A DNA stretch of 55,377 nucleotides from Helicobacteraceae bacterium (lineage in GTDB: Bacteria > Campylobacterota > Campylobacteria > Campylobacterales > Sulfurimonadaceae), in the NCBI GenBank assembly GCA_947498025.1, contig CANMJR010000019.1, positions 1-55,377 of the forward strand. The letters run 5' to 3'. The notes beneath the pieces are model-generated. The model had not been told where the DNA came from. It did no database searches and saw only the letters and a list, made by a program, of their open reading frames with translations. The position numbers were made by a program, and so were the translations under genes. Of the stretch, positions 23,611 to 32,618 are shown in pieces; the first letter of the stretch is position 1; every line of letters begins with the position of its first letter.

Positions 23611-25734
23611 ATGTTTGATTTATTAACATCCATAAGAACAGATAGTTCTATCTTGTCTATGTCTATATCTCATGAAAAAATTGTACTGCTTACAAACCAG
23701 TATCTATTGCTGGTGTACAGTAATAATTCATATAAGTTGCTAGAAAAGAAGCAGTTAAGCAGTGAATTTGAAACGAGACATGTATATGAAAAATCATTTG
23801 CACTTTCATCTAACATGGATACTTTTTTTACTGCATCCAATTCACCAAAATCTTTTTTGCTACTCCATAACGATGAGTTACAAAACATAGCAACGCTCTC
23901 ATTTCATAGAAAACCTGTAAGTAGTGTGGCATTTAACAACGCATCCGATATTATCGCTATCGGCGGAGAAGATGGAAAGGTCTTTTTTTATTCATTGACG
24001 GATAATACAATTATCAGCTCTCTTAAAACGAGACCTGATTACATTTCAAATATTACATTTTCAAAAAATGATAAATTTTCCTCGATTCACTCGTTTGATA
24101 AAACAAATGCAGTTTACTATTTTGACCGTGCATGCGAAACAAAAGCTTTTGTGAGTGCCGATGTCGTTGAGCGGTCTCTATTTTCAGATGACAACTCTAA
24201 GCTTATTTGCATCAGCAGAAATAAAAAATTAAATCTTTTTGACATGCAGACAAATGAGGTACATGTGTCGGAATTTTCATTCGATGAGTGGCCGACTAGT
24301 ATTTTAGAAGTTACAAATTCATGCATTTTAGTAGGCACAAAGGGCAAAACTTTGTATCTTGTAAACTATGAAAAAATGGAGATTTTATCGACGATAACGC
24401 TCGATAACAGCGGAGTAACTTTTCTGAAAATTTTTGCAGATGAGTTATATATCAGCTTTATTGACGGTGAGATAAAAGTTATTAATTTAAATAGTAATTT
24501 AGAACAATTTATACTCAATCTCAAGCTTAATAAATTTTATGAAGCAAGTCAGTTAATTGAAAATAATATCTTTTTGGCAATCCATGAGAGTGCCAAAAAA
24601 TTTGACGAGGCTTGGGATGATACTTTATCAGATGCAAAAAAATCGCTTGTGTCTAACCAAAAAGATGAAGCCAAAAAGTTAGTTACGCCCTTCTTTTTTA
24701 ATAAATCAAGACATGACGAGTACCTTTTTTGTTTAGGACATATTGAGCACTATGCTCTATTTACAAAATTTATTGCAGAGAAGAAATATATAGAAGCATT
24801 TCAAACGGCGGACGAAAAAGAATTTTTAAAAAAAACCAAAGATTATGAATCGCTTGAAAAATATTTCATAAAAGTTTTTCACAACTGCAAATTACTCTTT
24901 AGTAAAGGCGATTTGCAAAGTGTAGCCAAGGCACGAGATACTTTATATGAATTTGCTCTCATAAAATCAAAAAAAGAGCTGATAAATAATTTGTTAGTGA
25001 GATATAAGGTCTTTGTCTCTGCAGATAATTTAATAAAAGAGAGAAAATTCAAACTCTATTTTATACTCGTAAGACAAAACAAATTTCTTGAAGATGAAGA
25101 GATATATAACAGGGTGCTCCTTATAGGAAATCAAACATTTTCAAAATTAATAATCTATGAACAAGAACAGAATTTTGCAAAAGCGTTAGAGGTTGCCGAG
25201 TATTTGAAAGATTTTTTACCTTTAAAACAAAGAGTTGAGCAGAAGATAAATGTACTCAATAATAAGCAATTTTTATCTAAAAATATAATGGATAATAATA
25301 TAAGCGTGGTTTATAACTTAGTAGAAAATGAGTCGGAGTATGAAACATTTTTGCCATTTATAGAGTTCCATGAAAGATTTTTAAACTTAAAAAGAGAAGC
25401 ACATGAAATAGCTAAAAATGGTGATGCCATGGGCTTGCTAAAAATATTTGAAGAATATTTGGATGTAGAATATACAATTCATCTTATAGCACAAGAGTTT
25501 AAAATAGCTTATTTGGCTCAAATCGAGAAAGGTGTTTCGTCGGCAAGTACGAATAAAAAAGAGATAAATTGGATTGAAAGTTTGAAGAGTTATGAGTCGT
25601 ATTTTGGACTGGATAATGAGCTTGTTTGCTTCTCGGATGCATATTACTTAAGTGATTACATAGTAAAAGTAAAGAGTTCAGGTAAATTCGACGGCTATAA
25701 AAATAAAAAGTTTATTGGCTCGATAATCGTTTAG
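23611..25734 (+). CDS. WD40-repeat beta-propeller protein with helical C-terminal half
   Basis: 707 residues from ATG 23611, chosen because GGTGGAG lies 9-10 nt upstream; an in-frame GTG at 23596 would bury that site. Residues about 10-300 show repeated beta-propeller blades of WD40/quinoprotein type, e.g. 'HRKPVSSVAFNNASDIIAIGGEDGKVFFYSL' (31 residues, about 110-140) and 'LICISRNKKLNLFDMQ'. Residues about 310-700 are helical, Lys/Glu-rich and TPR-like in pattern. No signal peptide or TM, so it is cytoplasmic. Propellers of this kind serve as protein-binding platforms. It lies 17 bp after the haem-PAS sensor gene and 80 bp before the HD-GYP gene, suggesting a scaffold between sensor and phosphodiesterase (inference). 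Confidence 0.85.
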   Translation: MFDLLTSIRTDSSILSMSISHEKIVLLTNQYLLLVYSNNSYKLLEKKQLSSEFETRHVYEKSFALSSNMDTFFTASNSPKSFLLLHNDELQNIATLSFHRKPVSSVAFNNASDIIAIGGEDGKVFFYSLTDNTIISSLKTRPDYISNITFSKNDKFSSIHSFDKTNAVYYFDRACETKAFVSADVVERSLFSDDNSKLICISRNKKLNLFDMQTNEVHVSEFSFDEWPTSILEVTNSCILVGTKGKTLYLVNYEKMEILSTITLDNSGVTFLKIFADELYISFIDGEIKVINLNSNLEQFILNLKLNKFYEASQLIENNIFLAIHESAKKFDEAWDDTLSDAKKSLVSNQKDEAKKLVTPFFFNKSRHDEYLFCLGHIEHYALFTKFIAEKKYIEAFQTADEKEFLKKTKDYESLEKYFIKVFHNCKLLFSKGDLQSVAKARDTLYEFALIKSKKELINNLLVRYKVFVSADNLIKERKFKLYFILVRQNKFLEDEEIYNRVLLIGNQTFSKLIIYEQEQNFAKALEVAEYLKDFLPLKQRVEQKINVLNNKQFLSKNIMDNNISVVYNLVENESEYETFLPFIEFHERFLNLKREAHEIAKNGDAMGLLKIFEEYLDVEYTIHLIAQEFKIAYLAQIEKGVSSASTNKKEINWIESLKSYESYFGLDNELVCFSDAYYLSDYIVKVKSSGKFDGYKNKKFIGSIIV

Positions 25735-25814
25735 CGTGCTTGATGCTGTTTTAAATATGGACTTATTTTGGTAGTTCTTTAGATTGGGTAACATAAAAAA
25801 TAAGTGAGAATATT

Positions 25815-26564
25815 TTGATAAATAGTGAATTTGTAAAACATTTAAGCAGAGACGAACAACATGTGAAAAACGACCATATAATCGAACTAACGAAAATACT
25901 CTACTGCAAGACGGCTGATAATATAAAAAATGTCTTTAGCAGTATAACAACTATTGATAGCTTGGATTTTATAGATGAAAATGCCAAAGAGATGGTAGAT
26001 TTTATAACAAACGATCGCTGTACGATTGAATCTTTGTCAAATATTTTAGAGCATGATTATTACACGCATACGCACTCCATAAATGTGGCTGTATATGCCA
26101 TATTTTTTGGGCAAATCCTAAAACTAGACAAAGAAGAACTTGAGTATTTGGGTATATCCGCTATTTTGCACGATTTGGGCAAGAGTAAAATCACCTTAGA
26201 TATTATCAATAAAAATGGAAAGCTGAACGAAGAGGAGTTTGCCACAATCAAAGAGCATCCAAGATTAGGATACGAAATTGCGAAAAGTTTAGGCATAAAA
26301 AATGAAAAAGTTCTCAGCGGAATTAAGCATCATCATGAGAGACTTGACGGGAAAGGGTATCCTGATAATTTAATCAATGATGAGTTAAAATTTTTTCCTA
26401 GAATTATTGCAATTTGCGATGTTTTTGATGCACTGACAACAAAACGCTCCTACAAAGAACCCATGAGCACTTACGATGCATTTAAGCTTATGAAAGAGGA
26501 TTCACTCCACCTTGATGCAGTGCTTTTAAGAAAATTTATGCAGATGATGGTGCATACAAAATAG
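25815..26564 (+). CDS. HD-GYP domain c-di-GMP phosphodiesterase
   Basis: 249 residues. The N-terminal about 75 residues are unassigned and helical, with no receiver domain. The HD-GYP domain follows with 'HSINVAVYAIFFG', the metal-binding 'ILHDLGKSKI', 'IKEHPRLGYEIAKSLG', 'HHHERLDGKGYPDN' (the GYP signature) and 'ICDVFDALTTKRSYK', so hydrolysis of c-di-GMP is expected. The start is a TTG at 25815, with AAGTGAGA 6-9 nt upstream; no ATG lies in a better position. It follows the WD40 gene by 80 bp and converges on cbiA with a 9-bp gap. It probably forms the output of the haem-PAS/WD40 unit. Confidence 0.92.
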   Translation: MINSEFVKHLSRDEQHVKNDHIIELTKILYCKTADNIKNVFSSITTIDSLDFIDENAKEMVDFITNDRCTIESLSNILEHDYYTHTHSINVAVYAIFFGQILKLDKEELEYLGISAILHDLGKSKITLDIINKNGKLNEEEFATIKEHPRLGYEIAKSLGIKNEKVLSGIKHHHERLDGKGYPDNLINDELKFFPRIIAICDVFDALTTKRSYKEPMSTYDAFKLMKEDSLHLDAVLLRKFMQMMVHTK

Positions 26565-26573
26565 TTAATGGCT

Positions 26574-27842
26574 TTAAAATAGCGTGTCAATTATTTTGGT
26601 GTTGCTTCTGAACATTACATGCAGGTATGTTCCAAAAACTCTCCCTTTTTGCCAGCTTCCCACTTTTCCCTCATCTTTTTTTGTTTTGAAGAGTCTATCC
26701 GTTCCCTCTTTTTCATCTACAATATTTGTGTAGTGAAAAGCATGCCCTTTGATGTTTTTGGAGTTGTGGTAGTACCCCATTCTCTGGAACCTATTGTGGA
26801 GGGTAAAATTCAGATCTAAAATTCCAGACATCTTCTTCTCATCCACGGAGTTTCCGAGGTAGAGCATCCCCGCACATTCGGCATATATGGGTTTTGTTTT
26901 GGCATGCGTTATGAGTGAATCTCTAAAGTTATACGATTCTTTTACTCTCTCATAGCTCTCTTTCGTCTCCACATAACCGCCCGGAATATAGACAATATCC
27001 GCATCAATTCGCTCATCTTTTACGGAGGAGACAAAACTGACCTCTCTAAAAATCTCTTTTAAAAATTGAACATTGTCATGGTACAAAAAGGAGAAATTTG
27101 CATCATTTACAATCGCCAGTTTTTTCTCTATTCTTTGAATTTTTTCAAAGGGGTACCATTCACTGTTCGTTCTCTCTTCGTTTTGGCACATTCGAGTTGC
27201 ATGTGCCAAATCTTCAACCATTTTTATATCTATATTTTCAAGCACCTCTTTTGAAACGCTCTCTATCTTTGAGATATCCTCCAAATCAAGCCCCAAATGG
27301 GTATCGCTCAAAGAGGTTAAATCATTTTTTATCCACCCGAGAACAGCGACATCCGAGAAATCTTTTAAAATCTGATTTTTAATAAGCTCGAAGTGGGAAG
27401 CCGAAGAGAGTTTGTTTAAAACTACCCCCTTTATGGTGTTGTCGTCTTTGTATGTTTTTAGCCCCTTCAAAACGGCAGAGACGGTTATGTAGCTGGAGCT
27501 TCCATCAAGAAGAAGGATGGTTGGAATCTTCAGCAGTTTGGAGACATCATATGCACTGCATCCCATATCCATGCCGTCATAAAAACCCATCACTCCCTCA
27601 GCAATCGAAATTTTTTTGTCGCTGTATTTTTGAAATATCCATTGCACCTGCTCTTCGCTCATCATGAAAGTATCAAGGTTTACGGAGGGAGTGGAGCATA
27701 TTTTGGTATGAAACTGGGGATCTATAAAATCCGGTCCTATCTTAAAGGGTCTCACGGAATCTCTAAAGTAGTAGAGCAGAGCCGTTGTAAGTATCGTTTT
27801 GCCTTGGTTTGAAGCGGTCGCGCTGATGCATAAAGCTTTCAT
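26574..27842 (-). CDS. cbiA: Cobyrinate a,c-diamide synthase CbiA/CobB
   Basis: Glutamine-dependent amidation of the a and c carboxyls of cobyrinic acid. The N-terminal P-loop is 'ISATASNQGKTILTTAL', followed by 'PFKIGPDFIDPQFH', 'EGVMGFYDGMD' and 'GVVLNKL'. The glutamine amidotransferase domain has 'YIPGGYVE' and the nucleophile in 'IYAECAGMLYLG', with a late 'GTYLHVMF'. 422 residues from ATG 27842; longer upstream frame is non-coding because it lies in btuC. The start overlaps the btuC stop by ATGA. It is the last gene of the btu operon, linking uptake to corrinoid remodelling or synthesis. Confidence 0.94.
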   Translation of the reverse strand: MKALCISATASNQGKTILTTALLYYFRDSVRPFKIGPDFIDPQFHTKICSTPSVNLDTFMMSEEQVQWIFQKYSDKKISIAEGVMGFYDGMDMGCSAYDVSKLLKIPTILLLDGSSSYITVSAVLKGLKTYKDDNTIKGVVLNKLSSASHFELIKNQILKDFSDVAVLGWIKNDLTSLSDTHLGLDLEDISKIESVSKEVLENIDIKMVEDLAHATRMCQNEERTNSEWYPFEKIQRIEKKLAIVNDANFSFLYHDNVQFLKEIFREVSFVSSVKDERIDADIVYIPGGYVETKESYERVKESYNFRDSLITHAKTKPIYAECAGMLYLGNSVDEKKMSGILDLNFTLHNRFQRMGYYHNSKNIKGHAFHYTNIVDEKEGTDRLFKTKKDEGKVGSWQKGRVFGTYLHVMFRSNTKIIDTLF

Positions 27843-28783
27843 CTCTTTTCTCTTTTTATGATGAGGTATATAAAGAATGGAGCGCCCAGAAATGAGGTGA
27901 CAACTCCTATGGGTACATCCGAAGCCGTTCCTAAATTTCTTGCTATTAAATCGCACCCAACCAGAAATATACCGCTGTAAAAGAATGTAATCAAGAGGAG
28001 TTTGTCGGCACTTTTTTTGTAAATGGCTTTGAGTATGTGAGGCACTATAAGCCCGACAAAGCCGATAGGTCCGGTAATGCTCACAGCAACTCCGATGGCG
28101 ATTGAGACCGATACCAAGAGAATAGTGTTGATTTTGCGAACTTCTACCCCTTTTAAAAAGGCGTTGTCATAGGAGGTCAGAAGCAGCTTAATCTCCTTTT
28201 TGTATTGAAGGGAGATGAAAAGAAGCAAAATACTTACAACAATAACCGGAACGGTATCTCTGATTCCAACTACATCGAGGCTTCCCATGGTGAATCTGAG
28301 TATTTCATAGCTTTGAGATTGACTACTGAGATAAAAGAGAATCATAAGTGAGGCACTATAAAAAAATGAGAGAGCGATACCCACCAGTAGGAGCGATGAG
28401 GTGTCATAACCTTTAATTTTGGAGGCGATGCTAAAGAGTATCGCAATGGTCAGAAGTGCTCCGAAAAAGCCAAAAATAGGGACGAGCGTGACAAAGCCGA
28501 AAACTATTGCAAAGGCACTTCCCAAGGTCGCTCCGCTCGCCACACCAAGCGTAAATGGTGTACTCATAGGGTTTCTAAAGAGCGATTGAAAAATGAGACC
28601 ACTCAGACCAAGAAGTGCACCCGTGAAAAAGGCAACAATAATTCTAGGAAGTCTCAAATCCCAGAAGAGTTTATAATCCATAGAAGCCGTATAGTTTATG
28701 TTAAAAAGATGCAACTCAATCTGCCCAAAGAACGGAGCCGTAAGAAGAAGGGCTATGGAGAGAATAATAAATATATATTTCAT
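27839..28783 (-). CDS. btuC: Corrinoid ABC transporter permease BtuC (FecCD family)
   Basis: Inner-membrane permease, 314 residues, with about nine hydrophobic segments. FecCD hallmarks: 'LRLPRIIVAFFTGALLGLSG' near the N-terminus, 'QSLFRNPMSTPFTLGVASGA', and the cytoplasmic coupling region 'GPIGFVGLIVPHILK' that contacts the ATPase. The first gene downstream is cbiA and the gene upstream is btuD (4-bp overlap). The substrate is assigned as cobalamin/corrinoid from the neighbours, since the family also carries ferric siderophores. Confidence 0.9.
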   Translation of the reverse strand: MKYIFIILSIALLLTAPFFGQIELHLFNINYTASMDYKLFWDLRLPRIIVAFFTGALLGLSGLIFQSLFRNPMSTPFTLGVASGATLGSAFAIVFGFVTLVPIFGFFGALLTIAILFSIASKIKGYDTSSLLLVGIALSFFYSASLMILFYLSSQSQSYEILRFTMGSLDVVGIRDTVPVIVVSILLLFISLQYKKEIKLLLTSYDNAFLKGVEVRKINTILLVSVSIAIGVAVSITGPIGFVGLIVPHILKAIYKKSADKLLLITFFYSGIFLVGCDLIARNLGTASDVPIGVVTSFLGAPFFIYLIIKREKR

Positions 28784-29472
28784 ATATTCACCACAAAATA
28801 GCCATCTATATGTTTTATGCTTGAGCCAAAAAGTTTTTCCAAGTTTGACGCTTCAAAAAACTTTTTATTCTCATCAAAAAACTCTACCTCTCCCTCTTGC
28901 ATGTAGAGTATTTTATACCCCAGTTTGTGAACCAGATTCAAGTCATGGGTTATGATGATTCTGTTTTTAATCACATCGCTCTTTAGCATCTCATATACCT
29001 GCAACGTTTTTTTCGGATCCAAATTTGCCGTCGGTTCATCAAAGATGGTAAGTTTGGCACCATGCAGTATCGATGAAGCAAGCATGGTTAGCTGCTGTTC
29101 ACCGCTGCTGAGAGTTTTACATGGCTTATCTGCTAGCGTATCCAAATTTAAAAGAGAGATAACTTCATCCACATGCAGTGAAGAATGGAGTCTGCTTAGT
29201 TCAAGATACTCTTTGAGTGAGATGTAGTCGTCAAAAATTTCCAGTTTCGGAGGGATGTAGTTTATAAGTTCCGCTCTTTTTTTGGCATGTAAAAGTTCCA
29301 GCTTTTCACCAAAGAGTTCAACTTTATTCGAGTAAAGAATGCCGCATGCAACTTTTGCCAGAGTAGATTTGCCGGCACCGTTTGAACCTAGCAATATTAG
29401 GTTCTCGCCCTCTTTGAGGTGAAAGTTTATCTCGCTGAGTATAGCATTGCTGAAGTGGTTTATTTTAAGCAT
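28780..29472 (-). CDS. btuD: Corrinoid ABC transporter ATPase BtuD
   Basis: 230-residue ATP-binding subunit. Walker A 'LLGSNGAGKSTLAKV', a signature close to 'TLSSGEQQLTMLA', Walker B 'LTIFDEPTANLDP' and H-loop 'IIITHDLN' are all intact, so it should power uptake with BtuC. Shorter than the average FecE/BtuD by about 20-30 residues at the C-terminus. It starts 1 bp downstream of the btuF stop region and overlaps btuC by 4 bp. Confidence 0.9.
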   Translation of the reverse strand: MLKINHFSNAILSEINFHLKEGENLILLGSNGAGKSTLAKVACGILYSNKVELFGEKLELLHAKKRAELINYIPPKLEIFDDYISLKEYLELSRLHSSLHVDEVISLLNLDTLADKPCKTLSSGEQQLTMLASSILHGAKLTIFDEPTANLDPKKTLQVYEMLKSDVIKNRIIITHDLNLVHKLGYKILYMQEGEVEFFDENKKFFEASNLEKLFGSSIKHIDGYFVVNI

Positions 29473-29473
29473 A

Positions 29474-30319
29474 TTAGAGCCTTTTTTCTGCAGAGATGGA
29501 TTTTTTGTAATCCTTTAAAATTGCTTGAAAATCTTGTAAAAAATAGACCAATCTGTCGCTCGGAATGCCTGCGTAGAGTTTATCAATAATGTAAATGGAG
29601 TTCGTTCTGCCTGCATTTATAGGGAGTTCTCTCCACGGAGCCGTTAAATCATTTTTGCTTAAACCCTTCTCATGCATGGAGTGTGCCAAAAGTATAACAA
29701 TATCGGGATTACATGCAATAATATTCTCCATGTTTAAAATAGGCTGCCCTTTTCTTTGGCTTTGCAGGGCATTTCTGTTTCCGCTCCCGTTGATAATATC
29801 GTCAAAATAGAGGTTTTGACCTGCGACAAAAATTCTTGAAGCAAGAGAGGTGTTGTGTCCTATGACGATTAAAATTCTTTTATCTGCGGTGATGTTTTTT
29901 AGCTTTTGCAGCTCCTGATCTATCTTATTTACTACCATCTGGGCATCTTCTTGTCTGTTTAAAGTTTTTCCGATATCCAGTAGAGAATTTTTTATCTCCG
30001 AGAGGGTGTCAATTTTTACAACCTGAGTTTTTATTCCAAGTTGTTGCAGCTTTTGACTTAGTTGGTGGCTGTTTTGCTGCATGATGACAAGGGTTGGATT
30101 GAGTGAGAGAATCTTCTCCAGCGAAGGGTCGAAGTAACCTCCGACTTTTGCTATCTTTTGCGATGCCTCGGGATAGTCGCAGTAGCTTGTATTGCCTACT
30201 ACATCATCGCCTTTGCCCAGCGCAAAAATTATCTCATTTATTGACGGGGAGAGGGCTACTATCCTCTCTCCTGCAAAGAGAGAAAAAGTGATTAGAAGAA
30301 GTAAAAAAAGTTTTATCAT
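29474..30319 (-). CDS. btuF: Periplasmic corrinoid-binding protein BtuF
   Basis: 281 residues. A signal peptide ('MIKLFLLLLITFSLFAG') is followed by the class III solute-binding fold: 'RIVALSPSINEIIFALGKGD', 'GYFDPSLEKILSLNPTLVIM', the linking helix around residues 115-140, and 'LPINAGRTNSIYIID'. It captures cobalamin delivered by the outer-membrane receptor and hands it to BtuCD. ATG overlaps the btuB stop by one base (TAATG). Siderophore binding cannot be excluded by sequence alone, but the cob/btu context favours a corrinoid. Confidence 0.88.
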   Translation of the reverse strand: MIKLFLLLLITFSLFAGERIVALSPSINEIIFALGKGDDVVGNTSYCDYPEASQKIAKVGGYFDPSLEKILSLNPTLVIMQQNSHQLSQKLQQLGIKTQVVKIDTLSEIKNSLLDIGKTLNRQEDAQMVVNKIDQELQKLKNITADKRILIVIGHNTSLASRIFVAGQNLYFDDIINGSGNRNALQSQRKGQPILNMENIIACNPDIVILLAHSMHEKGLSKNDLTAPWRELPINAGRTNSIYIIDKLYAGIPSDRLVYFLQDFQAILKDYKKSISAEKRL

Positions 30320-32136
30320 TAAAAAAGAGCCTTCATTCCTATATATCCGCTTCTTGACGCAGTCGCATAACCATCGACCACTTGAAAGTATCTGTTTGTT
30401 AGATTATCCACTTTCATGTATGTTTGAAAGTTTTTGTTTATATCGTAGTTGGCAACAAAATTTGCAATCCCATACTCTCCGGTTTGCATGCCTTGTTCAT
30501 CATCTTTTTCAAACCTCTTGCCGACATATTCACCGTTTAAACCAAAGTGCAAATTTTCAGAGACATAATAATCAATACCGGCTTTAATACTCTTTTGCGG
30601 TTTTCTTGCCAATACTTTATTATCGCTGTTTTTGGCATCTAGCAGTGTATAGTTTGCATTTGCCACAAACGCAGTTGTTATATTTGTGCTATATTCCAAC
30701 TCGTACCCTTGAAGTTTAGATTTTCCGGCTATATTACTGTATCTTGAAGTTGTAAAATCGTAATCAATCATGTCGGTTACATCACTGTTAAAGTAGGTGA
30801 TTTTAAAATCATTGTACCCGATTGTCACATCATAACTTTGCGTGTTTTCCGGATTCAAATTACTATTTCCGTACATCGGGTCATAAAGGTTATAAAGAGT
30901 TGGCACATTGTACGCCGTTCCGATATTTGCACTTGTAATAAGCCCTTCAATCTTTTCGTTCATGTGTTTGAGACCTAATTTACCGGTAATCTTGTCATTA
31001 AATGAGTCGTACATGTCACTTCTAATGGACTCTGTAAGAATAGTTTTTCCTCCTGTAAATCCATCAAACTTGTTGTTGTTTGTAAGAAAAACACCCTTAT
31101 TATTATATTTTTCGTTCAACTCATTTTTGTGTTCAAATATTTTGTAGTCGGCACCGACAACTACAAAGCTCCTCTCGGCATATGGGATATTTGATTTTAG
31201 ACCATACTCCCCAATGTCACCGTTATACGCTTTTGTATATCCCTGCGGATAGTTTCTCTCAAAGAGTGATTTTTTGGCATAAATGTCAACTTTATTGAAA
31301 CTGTCAACATGGTTGAAGTTGATTTGAGAAAAACTGTTTTTCGTAGTTGAGTATAAATTCCCGTTTGGGTCTTTGTATCCGTCATATTCAGTGTAGGAGT
31401 CTATGATGGTGTGAGAGAGGTCAACTTTGTTTGATTGATCGAGATTCAATCCAGCCTTAAAATTTGAAGTTGTGTTTGTATAGCCGTCCTTCTCATACTT
31501 TTTTATATCTTCTCCTCTAGGAGCCTGTGCGCTAAAACCGTCTGTCGTGATTTTTTGCGAATCTATTTTCACATAGTAGTTGTCATCTTTGTAAGAAACT
31601 AGCGCACCATATTTTTTTGTATTGAAGCTTCCTGCTTCAGCAGTGGTAGAAGCGTGAAGACCCTTTTTGGAGCCCTTTGTGATAATGTTTATTACACCGG
31701 CAGTTGCGTCCGCGCCCCAAACACCGGATTGAGCTCCTTTTACAACTTCTATCTGTTCTATATCGTTTATCATCAAATCAGAAAATGGAGCTCCTGAAAG
31801 ACCCGTAATGTCGTTATATCTTATGCCGTCTATCAAAACTAAAACTCTCTTTGAATCAAATCCTCTTACACTTACGGAAGTTGTTTTACCTAGACCGCCA
31901 TTGTTTGTAAAGCTGATTCCGGAGATACTGTTGAGTGCCTCAGCCACTGTTGAGTAATGTTTTTCTTCTATCTCTTGGCTGGTTATAACATTGATATCTG
32001 ATGTAACATCTTTAAGTAACTGAGCTGTTTTTGTGGCACTTATAACTTCAATGGGTGCAAGTGTTATATCTTGTTCTGCATGGAGTGAGCTGATTAAAGC
32101 AACTGAAATCATTGATAGTGTTATTTTGTTTTTCAT
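30319..32136 (-). CDS. btuB: TonB-dependent outer-membrane cobalamin receptor BtuB
   Basis: 605 residues. A signal peptide ('MKNKITLSMISVALISSLHA') is followed by a TonB-box-like 'ITLAPIEVISATKTA', a plug domain ('NSISGISFTNNGGLGKTTSVSVRGFDSKRVLVLIDGIRYND', about residues 68-108, and 'IEQIEVVKGAQSGVWGADATAGVINIITK', about residues 127-155) and a 22-strand-type barrel ending in 'YIGMKALF' with terminal Phe. Length matches BtuB (about 600), shorter than most siderophore receptors. It heads the btuB-F-D-C-cbiA operon. I looked for a cobalamin riboswitch in the 480 bp upstream and did not find its conserved core. Confidence 0.9.
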   Translation of the reverse strand: MKNKITLSMISVALISSLHAEQDITLAPIEVISATKTAQLLKDVTSDINVITSQEIEEKHYSTVAEALNSISGISFTNNGGLGKTTSVSVRGFDSKRVLVLIDGIRYNDITGLSGAPFSDLMINDIEQIEVVKGAQSGVWGADATAGVINIITKGSKKGLHASTTAEAGSFNTKKYGALVSYKDDNYYVKIDSQKITTDGFSAQAPRGEDIKKYEKDGYTNTTSNFKAGLNLDQSNKVDLSHTIIDSYTEYDGYKDPNGNLYSTTKNSFSQINFNHVDSFNKVDIYAKKSLFERNYPQGYTKAYNGDIGEYGLKSNIPYAERSFVVVGADYKIFEHKNELNEKYNNKGVFLTNNNKFDGFTGGKTILTESIRSDMYDSFNDKITGKLGLKHMNEKIEGLITSANIGTAYNVPTLYNLYDPMYGNSNLNPENTQSYDVTIGYNDFKITYFNSDVTDMIDYDFTTSRYSNIAGKSKLQGYELEYSTNITTAFVANANYTLLDAKNSDNKVLARKPQKSIKAGIDYYVSENLHFGLNGEYVGKRFEKDDEQGMQTGEYGIANFVANYDINKNFQTYMKVDNLTNRYFQVVDGYATASRSGYIGMKALF

Positions 32137-32152
32137 AAATCTAATTCCTAAG

Positions 32153-32506
32153 TTATATTTTTATTGTCTGTGAGTTGGCATATAAAAATGGAGGAGAGAT
32201 TGCATTATTGAGAGTTTTAAAATAGTTTATATTTTTCTTTTGAGAGTGGCATTGTTTGAGAGTTTTTTTTGTTTTTTTAAAAAAGTAGCAGTTGCAATGG
32301 CAAGGTTTGGCAGAGAGTTCTAGCGTGCAAAGGGTGGCGGTGAGTTCGGCATCCTCTTCCAACGCTTCAAGTTCATCTGAGCTAAAGTTTAGCATGTGAA
32401 AAGTTTGTACACGAGAGGCATTTGCATTGAGCGTTATCTGGTTTGTCGTAGCGGTAATAGCTCTGAGGGTAAAATAGTTTTTACCAAAACCTTTAGGAAG
32501 ACGCAA
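32153..32506 (-). CDS. Possible small Cys-rich protein upstream of btuB
   Basis: Weak candidate of 117 codons from a TTG, or 81 codons from an internal ATG at about 32395 ('MLNFSSDELEALEED'). Codon texture of the first 75 residues looks protein-like, with 'LRAITATTNQITLNANASRV' and a Cys cluster 'CTLELSAKPCHCNC'; the C-terminal 40 residues are lysine-rich and less convincing. No family recognised. It ends 16 bp before btuB on the same strand. The surrounding 32137-32618 interval otherwise contains only AT-rich sequence and the btu promoter region. Confidence 0.35.
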   Translation of the reverse strand: MRLPKGFGKNYFTLRAITATTNQITLNANASRVQTFHMLNFSSDELEALEEDAELTATLCTLELSAKPCHCNCYFFKKTKKTLKQCHSQKKNINYFKTLNNAISPPFLYANSQTIKI

Positions 32507-32618
32507 GCAGACTCTTTTTTATTTTTTTGTGATTGTAGCGAAAAATTCTTTTGGATTGTTATGTTCATGTGAAAGAAACGACACACCATAAATGTGCCGT
32601 TTTTTGAAGAAGGAAAAA

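Noticed and set aside
32137-32618. Cobalamin riboswitch upstream of btuB
   Set aside because: The conserved core and B12-box strings were not found on the minus strand. A superficial 'gcaactg' match lies inside a possible coding frame.
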